The notes: a model not told the origin generated them from the sequence alone. A stretch of DNA of 64,000 nucleotides from Bradyrhizobium sp. 4 (GCF_023100905.1 NZ_CP064686.1:1116001-1180000), one strand, 5' to 3'; counted from the first letter of the stretch, positions 19,118 through 28,823 are shown. Translations and numbers: made by a program.

Positions 19118-20157
19118 TACGTCAGGATCCACTCCTTAAATCGCTTATCGAGCTCAACGAAATGATCGGCCCAGTACTCATCGTTTATCAACACGTTCTT
19201 GGGATTGTTGGGATCGGGAAGCCAGCGTCGCGCCTGCTGGTTCAGCTGTTGCTCGGCACCTTTTGTAACCGGGATGGCGCCAAGTTTATTGCCAATTAAT
19301 ACCTGCTGCTCTGGCCTGGTGACGAATTCGAGGAACAGCATCGCGGCCTCCTTCCGGGGGCTGCCCCTGACCACAGTGAAGTATTGTGTCTCGCTGAAAC
19401 ATTGGCCGAACGAGAAATCGATTGACACGCCTGATTCCTTCGCAGCCCTAACTCGGTTTGCAAAGGTAATGGTGTAGTCGACTTCATTTGTCTGAATGAG
19501 CTTTACCCCCTCAGCGGTTGCAGCGAACCACTTCTTAGTGTGCGGCTTGATCCTATCCAGCGCGGTGAAAGCGCGCTTTACGTCAAGCGGATACAGCTCG
19601 CCCGGCGCAACACCATCAGCAAGCAACGCTGGCTCCAACGTCTGCTCGGCGAGACTGCGAAGGGCGCGACGCCCAGGGAAGTTCGTGATGTCCCAAAACT
19701 GCCCAAAGTCACTTGCGGGATACTTCGTTCGGCTTGGGTCATAGGCGATACCACCCGTGTAAATAGCCGTGGGCACAGCAAAAGGAGGCCGCTTCCGGAC
19801 AAACCGGGCGGGATCTATCAATTTGGGATCGACCGACTCCCAAAGCCCTTCCTTTGCGCCTGCATAAGCTGCAGGTCCGCCCGCATCGAATACATCCCAC
19901 AGAACGTTGTTACTTGTGACTTGGGCCTTCACCTTAGCCAAGTCCGGACCATCGACGTATTCTACAGAAATTCCGGTTTCTGCCGTGAAGGGCTTGATCC
20001 AGAATTCCTTCACAAAATCACCGTAGCTCCCGCCCCAGCTCACGAACGAAATCGTTGTAGCAGCTTGAGCTCGGTGGGGTGCTGCGAAGGGAGCGGCGCC
20101 TATCGTAAGGGCCGAACCGGCCTTCACAGCACCGGACAAAACATTGCGACGGTTCAT
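19117..20157 (-). CDS. ABC transporter periplasmic solute-binding protein (PotD-like), copy 3
   Basis: 346 residues, intact. A Tat-like leader MNRRNVLSGAVKAG...PHRAQA/ATT precedes TISFVSWGGSYGDFVKEFWI, close to copy 1 over the whole length and ending FKEWILT. Differences cluster in the middle (VRGSPRKEAAMLFLEF and similar). The start at 20157 is followed on the same strand by no permease. Upstream DNA differs from the AT-rich leaders of other copies but carries the 15-bp palindrome at 20278. Substrate unknown. Confidence 0.88.
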   Translation of the reverse strand: MNRRNVLSGAVKAGSALTIGAAPFAAPHRAQAATTISFVSWGGSYGDFVKEFWIKPFTAETGISVEYVDGPDLAKVKAQVTSNNVLWDVFDAGGPAAYAGAKEGLWESVDPKLIDPARFVRKRPPFAVPTAIYTGGIAYDPSRTKYPASDFGQFWDITNFPGRRALRSLAEQTLEPALLADGVAPGELYPLDVKRAFTALDRIKPHTKKWFAATAEGVKLIQTNEVDYTITFANRVRAAKESGVSIDFSFGQCFSETQYFTVVRGSPRKEAAMLFLEFVTRPEQQVLIGNKLGAIPVTKGAEQQLNQQARRWLPDPNNPKNVLINDEYWADHFVELDKRFKEWILT

Positions 20158-20277
20158 AACGATTACCCTCGGGTCATGAGTAACGCGGCGTGCTACTTGG
20201 CATACAACTCGTCTCTCACCGACGAGCTCCTAAGCGTCATCGTTTCTCGTCGCGGGAACTCTGTCAAAGGATGATTC

Positions 20278-20292
20278 TGCACGTAACGTACA
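20278..20292. promoter_or_regulatory. 15-bp palindrome TGCACGTAACGTACA, possible operator
   Basis: It is the exact reverse complement of the site at 3026-3040. It lies 120 bp upstream of the solute-binding start at 20157, on the side from which transcription must come. The identity of a 15-bp palindrome before two paralogues whose other upstream DNA differs argues for function. Confidence 0.5.
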
Positions 20293-20745
20293 GAGCGTGT
20301 AGTCGTTTCTCTTTCTGATGCTTCACTCCCGCGAACACTCGTCGCATCCGCTTTTGCCACGCGTTCGCGTTCGATTCGTCTTCTAGAGATTCCATCTCGT
20401 GGTGCTTCAGTCAGGTGCCGGTCGCAAGCCGCGCCTTGCCTAATACGATACCTTACCCTCGGACGAGCGTGCCGCATTTCTGCCGCTGCGAGGAAATGTA
20501 CGGGCGCGGAAATTTCGGAGCAGTCAACGTTTCGGTCGCTGCTGAACGACTGTTGAAGAAAACAGACCTGCTCACGTTCTTTCGTGCTCCAAAGTCGGCA
20601 AGGAGCCGGTGGGGAGATTCGTCAGCTATGTCAGCGGATCTGAAATCGGCTCGTTCTCAAACCGAACTCGAATCGTTCTCAAAATGTCCCATAAGAAGAA
20701 GAATTAAGAAGGAGTGCGTGTGTGTGGTGACCACCACTACCCACC

Positions 20746-20770
20746 AGCAGAGCAGCAGCAGCAGCAGTAG
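20746..20770. repeat. AGC trinucleotide run beside the tRNA gene
   Basis: About seven AGC units with one interruption lie immediately downstream of the tRNA 3' end. It is not translated in any supported gene. Confidence 0.6.
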
Positions 20771-20771
20771 T

Positions 20772-20847
20772 TGGTGGGCCCGCCTGGATTCGAACCAGGA
20801 ACCAGACCGTTATGAGCGGCCGGCTCTAACCATTGAGCTACAGGCCC
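20772..20847 (-). tRNA. tRNA with CAU anticodon, probably tRNA-Ile2
   Basis: The 76-nt sequence folds into a cloverleaf. The acceptor is GGGCCTG/CGGGCCC, the T-loop is GGTTCGAATCC and the anticodon loop is CTCATAA. The 3' CCA is encoded (TGG at 20772-20774 on the plus strand). CAU can be Met or lysidine-modified Ile; the GGGCCTGTAGCTCAA...CTCATAA body resembles alphaproteobacterial tRNA-Ile(CAU) rather than initiator or elongator tRNA-Met. tRNA 3' ends are common integration sites; no second copy of the 3' end was seen in the window. Confidence 0.9.
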
Positions 20848-21376
20848 CGCAGCGGGCGCCCCCTGAGAGAGGCCGGCAACGGTGCGCGGTTCGGGCCGGC
20901 ATTTCGGCAACGCCAAGTTGGGCCGATTGAGCCACGCCTTAGCTCATCTCCACTGAAAAGAACGAGCTAACCGCGCAGGTGAATTTCTTGCGTCGCTCCA
21001 GCAAGGGTTTATCCGACTTGTTTCTCCGCTTTTAGGCGTGCTGGATATCTTCGGTTGCCATTCGAGAAACTTTGCGGCCAAATCGGCATTGGTTTCTGCA
21101 GAATCCTTGGCGCTTCGATTGCGAAAACGAATGCATGATCGGTCCTACAATCGCTGATGCCGATCCGCAACTTCAAACTATCGTCCTCCTCGTGGAAGCG
21201 AATTTCATAACAACAGCCTCTCTGCGCAGCAAGTCGTGACCATGATTCCTCTTCCCGTGAGATTGACGTTGCCCGTGCCATTGCGGGCGGTAAGTGCTTC
21301 AGTTGCCACTCTAAGGGCCTCGGCGTAGCGAAGCTGACTTGAACGAGGTGGACTATTGAATTGCGCGGCTATAGAG
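20848..21376. other. Region between tRNA and MFS gene
   Basis: The only candidate gene is a 90-residue minus-strand frame at 21009-21281 with a mixed, protein-like composition (SISREEESWSRLAAQ, CYEIRFHEEDDSLKLRI). I do not recognise it, and it may be the tail of a lost gene. Nothing else is visible. Confidence 0.3.
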
Positions 21377-23083
21377 CTAGCATCGATGCGACGACGAAGT
21401 CGTGCCTTGCGCCATACTTGTGATCACCGGCAGAACGTCGTCGGTTGCACGATGGGGTGTATCGTCCCTCCAGCGCACGGAACCAAACGGTCGCTCGAGC
21501 ATGCGGCGCACTCGCACCGGGACCGGGCCGACGTGAAAGGACATGGCCTGCCGTTCCATCGCCCGCTCCGAATGGGTCCAGCGATTGCGCTGACGAAGAT
21601 AATCGAGCCAAGTCGGGCAGTGATAGCGCTCGGTCCACAATTCCGGTTCGGCGATGTCACGCGCGATTGACCAACCGTAAGCGCCATTGCGTTGGCGCGA
21701 CAACTGCACGTCCTGCATCACGTTGTGAAACGCTCGGGCGTTCTCCTGAGGGACGCGGTATTCGATCTCGACCACAAGCGGGCCGCTGCGTCCCGTAAGC
21801 GCAAGCCGCACCTCGGGATCTGCCAGCACTTCAGCTTCCTCCTCACGCGCGCTGATTCGCGGCATACGCAGCCATAGGGCCAAGAGCGGCGAAGCAAGCA
21901 TGAGGACAGTCGAGACCAGCAAGGCAGCTTCGACGCCGACAGCATCAGTCAGCCGTCCCCAGCCCCAGCTGCCCACGGCAATCCCGCCTGATGACACTGC
22001 TTGGTAGGCAGCAAGCGCGCGTCCGCCCACCCAACGCGGCGCTGACAGCTGCACACCGATGCTAAACAATGCCCAAGCAATCGTCCATGCGACTCCCGCC
22101 AACAATAGCGCGGCTGCTGTTAACAGCGGCTGCCGACTTAGCGCCACCGCCGCAATCGCTAAGCCCATCGATAGTGCGCAGGCGCGGATCGCGGCTTCGC
22201 CGCTCATACGCTTGCGTACCTCAGTCACATTGAGTGCGCCGATCACTGCGCCCAAACCAAAGGCGCTGAGCATGATGCCATAGGTTTGCGCGTCACCATG
22301 CAGGAGATCGCGCGCCACAAGCGGCATCAGTGCAATAATCGCCCCGCCGATTAGACCGATCACCATGGCGCGGATTAGTACAACCTTGATTGCCGGCGAA
22401 TTGGCGATGTAGCGCACGCCAGAAGCGACGGCGCGGCTTAGCCGTTCAGCCGGCAAGCGCGGAGGCGCCGCGACGCGCTTCCACATGTACAACGCGACAA
22501 ACAGCGGCAGATAAAGGAGAGCGTTGAGCGCAAACGCGGCTACGGGGCCCGCGCTCGCCACCAGCACGCCTCCAATGGCCGGGCCCACGCTGCGTGCGAT
22601 GTTGTAGTTGCTCCCGTTGAGAGCGACTGCCGCAGGCAACGCTTCTGACGGCACCTGCTCGCCTATCGAGGATGACGAGGCAGGTCCCATTATCGCCATG
22701 CCGCTGCCGAGTATAAAGCAAAGTGACAGCAACAGCTTCGGGGTGACTAGGCCGAACCAGGTGGCCGCCGTCAGCGCGCTTGCGCCAGCAAGCGCGATGG
22801 TAAGCGAGACAAGAGCCACGATCCGCCGGTCGTACATGTCGGCAATTGCGCCGGCTGGTACCGAGATGAGCATTACCGGCAACCATAGCGCGGTCTGCAC
22901 CAGTGCGACCATGTCAGCCGACGATGTCATCTCAGTCATTGCCCAAGCCGCGCCGACGCCCTGAATGAGGATGCCTAGATTAGAAAAAAGGCTTCCAAGC
23001 CAGATGCGCCGGAAGGTGGCATAACGCAGCGGCGCGGCGATCCCATCGGCGCTGAAGGCCCGCGGCTTGGGCGCGTCGGTCAT
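21377..23083 (-). CDS. MFS exporter with C-terminal cytoplasmic domain (EntS-like)
   Basis: 568 residues. Residues about 20-410 form 10-12 membrane helices, starting FRRIWLGSLFSNLGILIQGVGAAWAM, with the MFS loop motif GAIADMYDRRIV. The last ~150 residues are soluble (LVVEIEYRVPQENARAFHNVMQDVQ, CPTWLDYLRQRNR) and resemble the monooxygenase-like tail of MFS_3 'transmembrane secretion effector' proteins. It should export a small molecule by proton antiport. It stands alone, 115 bp downstream of the ABC ATPase gene on the same strand. Substrate unknown. Confidence 0.88.
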   Translation of the reverse strand: MTDAPKPRAFSADGIAAPLRYATFRRIWLGSLFSNLGILIQGVGAAWAMTEMTSSADMVALVQTALWLPVMLISVPAGAIADMYDRRIVALVSLTIALAGASALTAATWFGLVTPKLLLSLCFILGSGMAIMGPASSSSIGEQVPSEALPAAVALNGSNYNIARSVGPAIGGVLVASAGPVAAFALNALLYLPLFVALYMWKRVAAPPRLPAERLSRAVASGVRYIANSPAIKVVLIRAMVIGLIGGAIIALMPLVARDLLHGDAQTYGIMLSAFGLGAVIGALNVTEVRKRMSGEAAIRACALSMGLAIAAVALSRQPLLTAAALLLAGVAWTIAWALFSIGVQLSAPRWVGGRALAAYQAVSSGGIAVGSWGWGRLTDAVGVEAALLVSTVLMLASPLLALWLRMPRISAREEEAEVLADPEVRLALTGRSGPLVVEIEYRVPQENARAFHNVMQDVQLSRQRNGAYGWSIARDIAEPELWTERYHCPTWLDYLRQRNRWTHSERAMERQAMSFHVGPVPVRVRRMLERPFGSVRWRDDTPHRATDDVLPVITSMAQGTTSSSHRC

Positions 23084-23198
23084 CAGCTCCTCCCTTGCCT
23101 GCTATGGCTTGGATCAGAGGGCGTTTCCACGCCGGCCGGATTTGCGCCATTTGCGTGTGAAGGCTTCATGGAAACCACTGATGCCCTGAAGCTCCGAA

Positions 23199-24311
23199 TC
23201 AGAGCAGCGAAATCGCGTCGCCCGGTAACCAGTCAACCCAGACTTGGTCATTGGATTCGAGTACCGGTATGCCGGAGCCGCTGTTCTGCAGAACGGTTAT
23301 CCGTTGATCTCCCGCCAATACGGTATATCGAATTGCGTGTCCTACGAATGCACGATTTTCAATGACGCCTCGCAGCCCGAAATCACCGGGCTCTGTGAAG
23401 CGGGTCAGCCGGACGAATTCTGGTCTAACCATCAGTTTCATCTGATTGCCGGGGCCGGGATTGCTCTGCAATGCGCAGCCCATCATCGATCCGTCATTCG
23501 TCCGGACGCGGGCGACACCATCGGAAGCGTGATCTATAGTTCCCCGTATCAGATTAGCGTCGCCTAGGAAATCTGCAACGAACTCATTTGTCGGCCGAAA
23601 GTAAAGGTCGTTTGGCGTGCCGACTTGCTCGATTCGAGCATGGTTCATGACGCAAATCCGATCAGACAGAACGAGAGCCTCTTCCTGATCATGGGTGACA
23701 TAAAGAATCGTAACACCGAGTTCCTGATGTATTTTCCTGATCTCGAATTGCAACTGATGTCTTAGCTTCTTATCAAGAGCTCCGAGAGGCTCATCCATCA
23801 GGATAAGTTTTGGCTTATAAACGAGGCAGCGAGCGATCGAGACCCGCTGTTGTTGGCCGCCAGATAGCTCTTTCGGCTTGCGTTGCGCGAAATCCTTCAG
23901 CCGAACCAAATCCAGAATGGCCATTACATCGCGCTCAATTTCGTGCTTAGCGCGCTTGCGGATGCGGAGAGGAAAGGCGACGTTCTCAAAAACAGTCATA
24001 TGGGGCAGAAGGGCATAGTTCTGGAAAACCATGCCGATGTTCCGTTCGCGTGGAGGGATGTTCGTGACATCGCGTCCATCAATCAGCACGGCGCCACTCG
24101 TCGGCACTATCATCCCCGAAACAACGTTGAGCAGGGTCGTCTTCCCGGATCCGCTTGGGCCTAGCAGAGTCAAGAACTCCCCTGGTGCAATCGATAGATT
24201 GACACGATCGAGTGCAACCACCGAGCCATAGCTCTTCCTGAGATCCTGAAACTGTAGTGCGGCCTGCAATGGCGTGTCCCTCGTATGTTCGGCTGGCTTG
24301 GTTCCATGCAT
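23199..24311 (-). CDS. ABC transporter ATP-binding protein (PotA-like)
   Basis: 370 residues from ATG 24311, chosen because GGAGGAG lies ten bases upstream. Walker A GPSGSGKTT (51-59), signature LSGGQ (149-153) and Walker B LILMDEP (about 169-175) are intact, followed by the ThrH switch ILYVTHDQEEA. The C-terminal ~120 residues form a TOBE-type regulatory domain, as in PotA and other polyamine or spermidine/putrescine importers. It energises the two permeases that diverge from it across an 88-bp gap. It could also serve the dispersed solute-binding proteins. Confidence 0.93.
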   Translation of the reverse strand: MHGTKPAEHTRDTPLQAALQFQDLRKSYGSVVALDRVNLSIAPGEFLTLLGPSGSGKTTLLNVVSGMIVPTSGAVLIDGRDVTNIPPRERNIGMVFQNYALLPHMTVFENVAFPLRIRKRAKHEIERDVMAILDLVRLKDFAQRKPKELSGGQQQRVSIARCLVYKPKLILMDEPLGALDKKLRHQLQFEIRKIHQELGVTILYVTHDQEEALVLSDRICVMNHARIEQVGTPNDLYFRPTNEFVADFLGDANLIRGTIDHASDGVARVRTNDGSMMGCALQSNPGPGNQMKLMVRPEFVRLTRFTEPGDFGLRGVIENRAFVGHAIRYTVLAGDQRITVLQNSGSGIPVLESNDQVWVDWLPGDAISLL

Positions 24312-24354
24312 TCTTGGAAATCTCCTCCAAAAGGAGCTGGAATTTAGCATCAAA

Positions 24355-24399
24355 GTTCTCTATATTGCAATCCGATATGACGAATTGTATGAAGAGACA
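24355..24399. promoter_or_regulatory. Divergent promoter region of the ABC transporter
   Basis: TATATTGCAATCCGATATGA and GAATTGTAT lie between the divergent ATPase and permease genes. The core CGATATGA also occurs before the solute-binding genes at 45473 and 63570, so the transporter and its binding proteins may share a regulator. The IclR gene at 27240 is the nearest candidate. Confidence 0.4.
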
Positions 24400-25224
24400 A
24401 TGGCTATCCAGATGAATCGACGGGAATTAGCGCAGTTTCTTGGCCCGGTGACGGCTGTAATGGCATTCGGCCTGATCATTCCGCTTGCATTCATTGTCTA
24501 TAGTAGCCTTGGCGGCGGGCATCTATCGCTGAAGGCTTACATTGACTTATTCAATAGCCGCCTTTTCGCGCGCGTCGCACTGACCACTGTCGAGATTTCG
24601 CTGTCAGCGACTGCAGTGAGCCTTTTACTTGGCTATCCCATTGCCCTGCACCTCTCTCGACTTTCGGACTTGTGGCGTCCGATCTTCCTCATCTTTGTAT
24701 TGCTGCCCTTTTGGACCAGCATTTTGGTCAAGAGCTTCTCTCTTATTGTGGTCCTGGGGGAGCAAGGGCTCGTCAACAGCACGCTGGCTGCGATCGGGTT
24801 GCCGCGCCTACCAATGGTGTTCAATCGAATCGGGGTTCTTATCGGGCTAAGCAGCTGGCTCATTCCCTTTGTCGTGTTCCCTTTGCTTTCCAACTTGATT
24901 GCGCAAAGCGCAGATCTGCGAAAGACGGCGGCGGTAATGGGAGCGTCGGATCTCCGCATCTTCTGGCAGATCACCTTTCCGCTGAGCACCCCAGGTCTCC
25001 TTGCTGGAGGCATTATGTGTTTCGTTATTTCGCTTGGCTCATTCGTTACTCCAGCCTTGCTCGGCGGACGACAGGATATGATGGTCGCGAACCTGATCGA
25101 TTTCTACACACGCGAATCGCTGAATTGGGCAACAGCATCAGCGATTGCCGTACTTCTCTTCGCGGTAAGCGGGGCCCTGTTGCTCTTGCTTGGTAAGCTG
25201 CGAGGCAACAGCGCTTTAGTTTGA
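24400..25224 (+). CDS. ABC transporter permease (PotB-like)
   Basis: 274 residues from ATG 24400; ATG 24412 is also possible and the ribosome binding site is weak. Six membrane helices are visible, the first at PVTAVMAFGLIIPLAFIVYSSL. The cytoplasmic EAA loop RKTAAVMGASDLRIFWQITFPLSTPGL couples to the ATPase. With the next gene it should form the heterodimeric channel of a PotABCD-type importer. The second permease starts 10 bp downstream. Confidence 0.92.
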   Translation: MAIQMNRRELAQFLGPVTAVMAFGLIIPLAFIVYSSLGGGHLSLKAYIDLFNSRLFARVALTTVEISLSATAVSLLLGYPIALHLSRLSDLWRPIFLIFVLLPFWTSILVKSFSLIVVLGEQGLVNSTLAAIGLPRLPMVFNRIGVLIGLSSWLIPFVVFPLLSNLIAQSADLRKTAAVMGASDLRIFWQITFPLSTPGLLAGGIMCFVISLGSFVTPALLGGRQDMMVANLIDFYTRESLNWATASAIAVLLFAVSGALLLLLGKLRGNSALV

Positions 25225-25234
25225 GGAGATCAGC

Positions 25235-26068
25235 TTGACTTCTATTGCATCGCAGCAGGCCTTCATTAAGGCTCCAAGGCAGACCTTTACCAAGGGGCGG
25301 ATTGTGGTTGGGCTGGCCACCATCCTTTACATCTACTTGCTCTTCCCAAGTTTGATCATAGTGCCGATATCGTTTGGCAATCGGGTCGAGCTTGTCTTTC
25401 CGCCGACCTACTATTCTCTTGACTTGTATCGCGCCTACTTCGGGTCGACGGCTTGGCTGACAGTCACATATCGGAGTGCCACTTATGCTTTGCTCGCATC
25501 GGCACTCGCGATGGCGGTTGGTGTGCCGGGTGCCTACGCGCTCGCGCGCGCGAATTTTCCGGGCAAGCGGTTGCTTGTCCTGTTAATCCTAAGCCCAATG
25601 TTGGTCCCAATCGTCGTGATCTCGCTCGGACTTTATATGTACTATCTACGAATTTCCCTAACTGGAACGGTTACGGGGTTGGTTCTTGCGCACGCAATGT
25701 ATGTCACGCCTTTCGTAATCCTGACAATTTCTGCCGGTATCGAGAATCTTGATGAAAGGCTGGAAAAGGTAGCAATCATCATGGGGGCAACTCAGTGGCG
25801 CGTGTTTCGCCAAGTCGTCTTGCCGCAGCTCGTTCCTTCGCTCATTTCAGCGGGCTTGTTCGCCTTCTTGATGTCATTCGATGAAGTTGTGATCGCTTGG
25901 TTCGTCACCGGTCCGAGCACCTTGACGCTGCCGGTTAAGATGTACTCCAGCATCAAGTGGGAAATTGAACCGGTTTTGGCGGCGATCGCGACAATCCTGA
26001 CCGTTCTTGCGATTGTCATTTGTCTTGCCACGGCTGTGGTGACGCGCGGACGGGCTAGGGCAAGATAA
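25235..26068 (+). CDS. ABC transporter permease (PotC-like)
   Basis: 277 residues from a TTG at 25235 preceded by GAGGAG. Six hydrophobic segments are visible, starting VVGLATILYIYLLFPSLIIVPISF. The EAA loop reads LEKVAIIMGATQWRVFRQVVLPQLVPSL. It is the partner of the permease ending 10 bp upstream. Downstream lies the dead SET-domain gene rather than a binding protein, so this operon has no linked solute-binding protein in its present form. Confidence 0.92.
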   Translation: MTSIASQQAFIKAPRQTFTKGRIVVGLATILYIYLLFPSLIIVPISFGNRVELVFPPTYYSLDLYRAYFGSTAWLTVTYRSATYALLASALAMAVGVPGAYALARANFPGKRLLVLLILSPMLVPIVVISLGLYMYYLRISLTGTVTGLVLAHAMYVTPFVILTISAGIENLDERLEKVAIIMGATQWRVFRQVVLPQLVPSLISAGLFAFLMSFDEVVIAWFVTGPSTLTLPVKMYSSIKWEIEPVLAAIATILTVLAIVICLATAVVTRGRARAR

Positions 26069-26084
26069 AGTCGACATGGATTGC

Positions 26085-26825
26085 GTGCCGGTTGGGTCAC
26101 GCAACCGGTTGCATGCTCTTCGCGCAACTCCAGCACGGTTCTCAATGCGGATTGCTTCCGATTGCGAGCCTAGATGGCGGGCGGGTAGGCGTGCATAAGG
26201 TGAACAAGATGGCGGCGGACGGTGCAGTTTTATTTAGACGTCCTGCGGGAGGGAAGAATGCAAGAACCAAAAATGATCGCATCTTGGATCGCGCCCAAGG
26301 CGACTAAAGATGCCAAAAGCCATATTGCCGGACGCGGGGCCACCGCCCTTCAACCGATCTGCAAGGGTGAAGTGGTAGCGGTCAGAAGCGGGCACATCAT
26401 GAAATGCTCAAATGTCGCGCCTTGAGTCAAGGTCGTTTGGAGAACAATTGCTTTCAGATATCTGAAGATTTATGCATCGCGGGTGTGAGCCAGGAAGAGT
26501 ATGAGGGGGTCCAGACCTTCGTCAATCACTCTTGCGATCCGAATTTAGGCATGGCTGGCAACGTGGTCATGGTTGCGATCCGTGACATCGAGCCCGGTGA
26601 AGAGCTTGCGCTTGACTAGGCGATGCTGGGCAACAGCAGCGATAAGGTAATGGATTGCTGCTGCGCCGCCCCTTCATGTCGGAAAATTGTTGCCTTTCAC
26701 GACTGGCGTTTACCTGAGCTTCAAGCGAGATATAAGGGGTACTTCTCTTGGCTTGCCGAGGCCCGCATTCGATCGGCGCAGGAGCTATAATCGTCGGAGG
26801 GCCGGGGCAGGTGAAAGACAGCCCC
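26085..26825 (+). repeat. Segmental duplicate of 29577-30328
   Basis: Similarity begins about 17 bp after the permease stop (GCGTGCCGGTTGGGTC here, GCATGTCGGTTGGGTC at 29583), covers about 170 bp of leader and the SET gene, and ends after GCCGGGGCAGGTGAAAGA. The upstream junctions differ: permease here, start of a solute-binding gene at 29.5 kb. Confidence 0.75.
26258..26790 (+). pseudogene. SET-domain protein, dead copy
   Basis: This is a diverged duplicate of the gene at 29754, with the same ribosome binding site and MQEPKMIASW start. One base is lost near 26410 (frame ends ...MKCSNVAP), and the SET tyrosine codon TAC in LALDY is TAG at 26617-26619. Beyond the stop the sequence continues with the post-SET cysteines and LPELQARYKGYFSW. 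It retains NHSCDPN, where the live copy has NHSCGPN. Confidence 0.88.
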
Positions 26826-27239
26826 GATCCAAGTCTCATATCTTGCCCGACGGCCAGCGGGCTGCCATCTTGCTTTTGGCATTCCAGGATGATCAGGCCG
26901 TGCGGGCTCGCCGAATTGTGGGACCGCCAAGCCACATATTGCGGCGTTTGATGAGACCTTGAGCAGCGAGGGATCCGGACCCTTGCTTATCTTCCGCCAA
27001 GATCGCACTCGTTGGCTGCGCACCAGCCAATAGGGTTGTTGATCGGCGCAGACGGTCTGGCGGTTCGAGAAAATCCAAATTGGCTTGTCTTCCCGGGATC
27101 TCCTCCGCCGGACCGGTGGAATGAGAAGCGGGCCCAGATGTCGCGTTCCGGTGCATAATGTGACCTCAGCGGTCATAAAAGGGCGTGCATAGTGCTACTA
27201 GGAATTGACTTTCGATTCGCGTGATGCAATCTGAGGTCA
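26791..27239. other. Intergenic region before the IclR gene
   Basis: No recognisable gene on either strand. GAGGTCA directly before 27240 is the IclR ribosome binding site. Confidence 0.35.
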
Positions 27240-28103
27240 ATGTCCGAGCGCCAAAATTCGCAGCGTAGTCCAAGCCTTCCCGAACGGCTTACAAGGGCTG
27301 TCTCCAAGAGCCGTAGTCCACGGAAAGGAGATACCCGCGACCATTCGCTGTTTGTAAATTCAATCGAAAAAGCGGTTATGGTGCTCAATGCGTTTAGTCG
27401 AGAGCGACCACGATTGACGCTCGCTGTGGTTACGAAGCTGACAGGTCTGGACAAGAGCGCGGCCCAGCGATTTCTCTTCACCCTTCACCAACTTGGCTTG
27501 GTACGAAAACACGACGAGACCAAGCAATACTCGCTGTCTCCTCGGCTGCTTGAATTCGCTTATGCCTACACTTACAGCGACGGCTTGATCGAGCGGGCTC
27601 AGCAATTTCTGGTTGAGGCACACGAGAAGACCGGGGAGACCGTTAACCTAATGGTGCTGGACGGCACCGACGTTATCCTCGTTTGGCGGATCCCCAGTTT
27701 GGACATTGTCGCAATGAATGTTCAGGTGGGGCTTCGTATGCCCGCCCTCTACAGTATTGCAGGAAGGGCAATTGTTGCTCAATTTCCGCCAAAGGAGCGA
27801 GAATTTATCATTCGGGCCACGAACTATCAGAAATATACGGATGAGGCAGTCACGAATCCTAATGAAATGCGCAAGCTTTTGGAGAAGGCGAGCAAAGACG
27901 GGTACGTGTTGTCGCAATCGCAATACTTTCACCACGAGACTGCGGTGGGTGCGGCCATTATCGATGGTTCAAAGAAGGTGCTAGGAGGTATCAGCCTTTC
28001 TGGTCCTGGTAGCCGGTTGACGGTCCAGGAGGCTCGGGAGAAGCTGTTGCCAGCTACAATTACTGCCGCTCGAAAAATCTCGCTTGCGATGGGCGCTTAC
28101 TGA
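27240..28103 (+). CDS. IclR-family transcriptional regulator
   Basis: 287 residues. After a ~35-residue basic tail comes the winged helix (NSIEKAVMVLNAFSRERPRLTL, then TGLDKSAAQRFLFTLHQLGLVRK, about residues 40-95). The C-terminal effector domain has SGLIERAQ..L..AHEKTGETVNLMVLDGTDVILVWRI and GRAIVAQFPP. IclR proteins are dimers that sense small aromatic or organic acids and control catabolic genes. It lies 1.2 kb downstream of the ABC transporter and is the only regulator in the region, so it may control the solute-binding genes. That link is inferred. Confidence 0.9.
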   Translation: MSERQNSQRSPSLPERLTRAVSKSRSPRKGDTRDHSLFVNSIEKAVMVLNAFSRERPRLTLAVVTKLTGLDKSAAQRFLFTLHQLGLVRKHDETKQYSLSPRLLEFAYAYTYSDGLIERAQQFLVEAHEKTGETVNLMVLDGTDVILVWRIPSLDIVAMNVQVGLRMPALYSIAGRAIVAQFPPKEREFIIRATNYQKYTDEAVTNPNEMRKLLEKASKDGYVLSQSQYFHHETAVGAAIIDGSKKVLGGISLSGPGSRLTVQEAREKLLPATITAARKISLAMGAY

Positions 28104-28294
28104 GTTTGTGCTAACAGTGTCCTTCCCGGTTGAATGAGCTGGATTAAATGCGCGGCACAAACTGATAGGTCATTCAACGGCGCCGGTCATGAGCACACGC
28201 TTCGGCAAGACTGCTTCGTAAATCGATGCCTTCACTTCATTTTCAATCTCTCTCCAATCGTCCGGTGAAGATCGCCTAATCGCACTCAAGCCGG

Positions 28295-28700
28295 GCCCTC
28301 ATGACTGCTGCTTTCGGCCGCGCCACATTTATCGAGCTCTTTCGACCCAGCCGGAGGCAGCGATGCGACCGCGTGCTGCTTGCCTTTGAAATCAGCCAGG
28401 ACTTCCTTCAATGCGCTGGCCTCGCGACTCGCAGACGTCGCAGCGGCACCGTATCGCCCGCCAGCCGGCGCTTGCTGGCCTCGAGAAAAATTCCATGAAA
28501 CAAGCAGTAATACATCGAGGTCGAGATGCCCTCGCGGCGGCACAGCTCCGAGTTGTTCTCCTCGCGGCGTAGTCCTTCCAGCGCGATGCGGATTTTCTCT
28601 TCCAGCCGAGCACTGCGTCTGGCGTCGAATGCCGTTCGGCATTTGTACTGCCGGCGCTTTATCCGTCCCGGATTTCTGTTTCATCTTCGCCCTCGTGGCT
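28295..28700 (-). pseudogene. IS3-family OrfA relic
   Basis: In minus-strand phases: RLEEKIRIALEGLRREENNSE and LCRREGISTSMYY, then RRLAGDTV and EASALKEVLADF. These match the usual OrfA order (SEEKIRIVLEGLRGEESIAELCRREGI...). Several frameshifts; no OrfB follows. Confidence 0.7.
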
Positions 28701-28823
28701 ACGATGACCAGAAATCCTCCCTTCGTTGAGTCCTTCAATTTGTCTCAGAGATCCTGACGGCAAACACGCCGAGAGTTTCCTTCCAATTTAGGCAAGAGAT
28801 GACTTCGTGGATGGACGCCTCCG

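Noticed and set aside
20415..20930. 171-residue plus-strand frame across the tRNA region
   Set aside because: It runs through the AGC repeat and the antisense of the tRNA, and the translation has no protein-like pattern.
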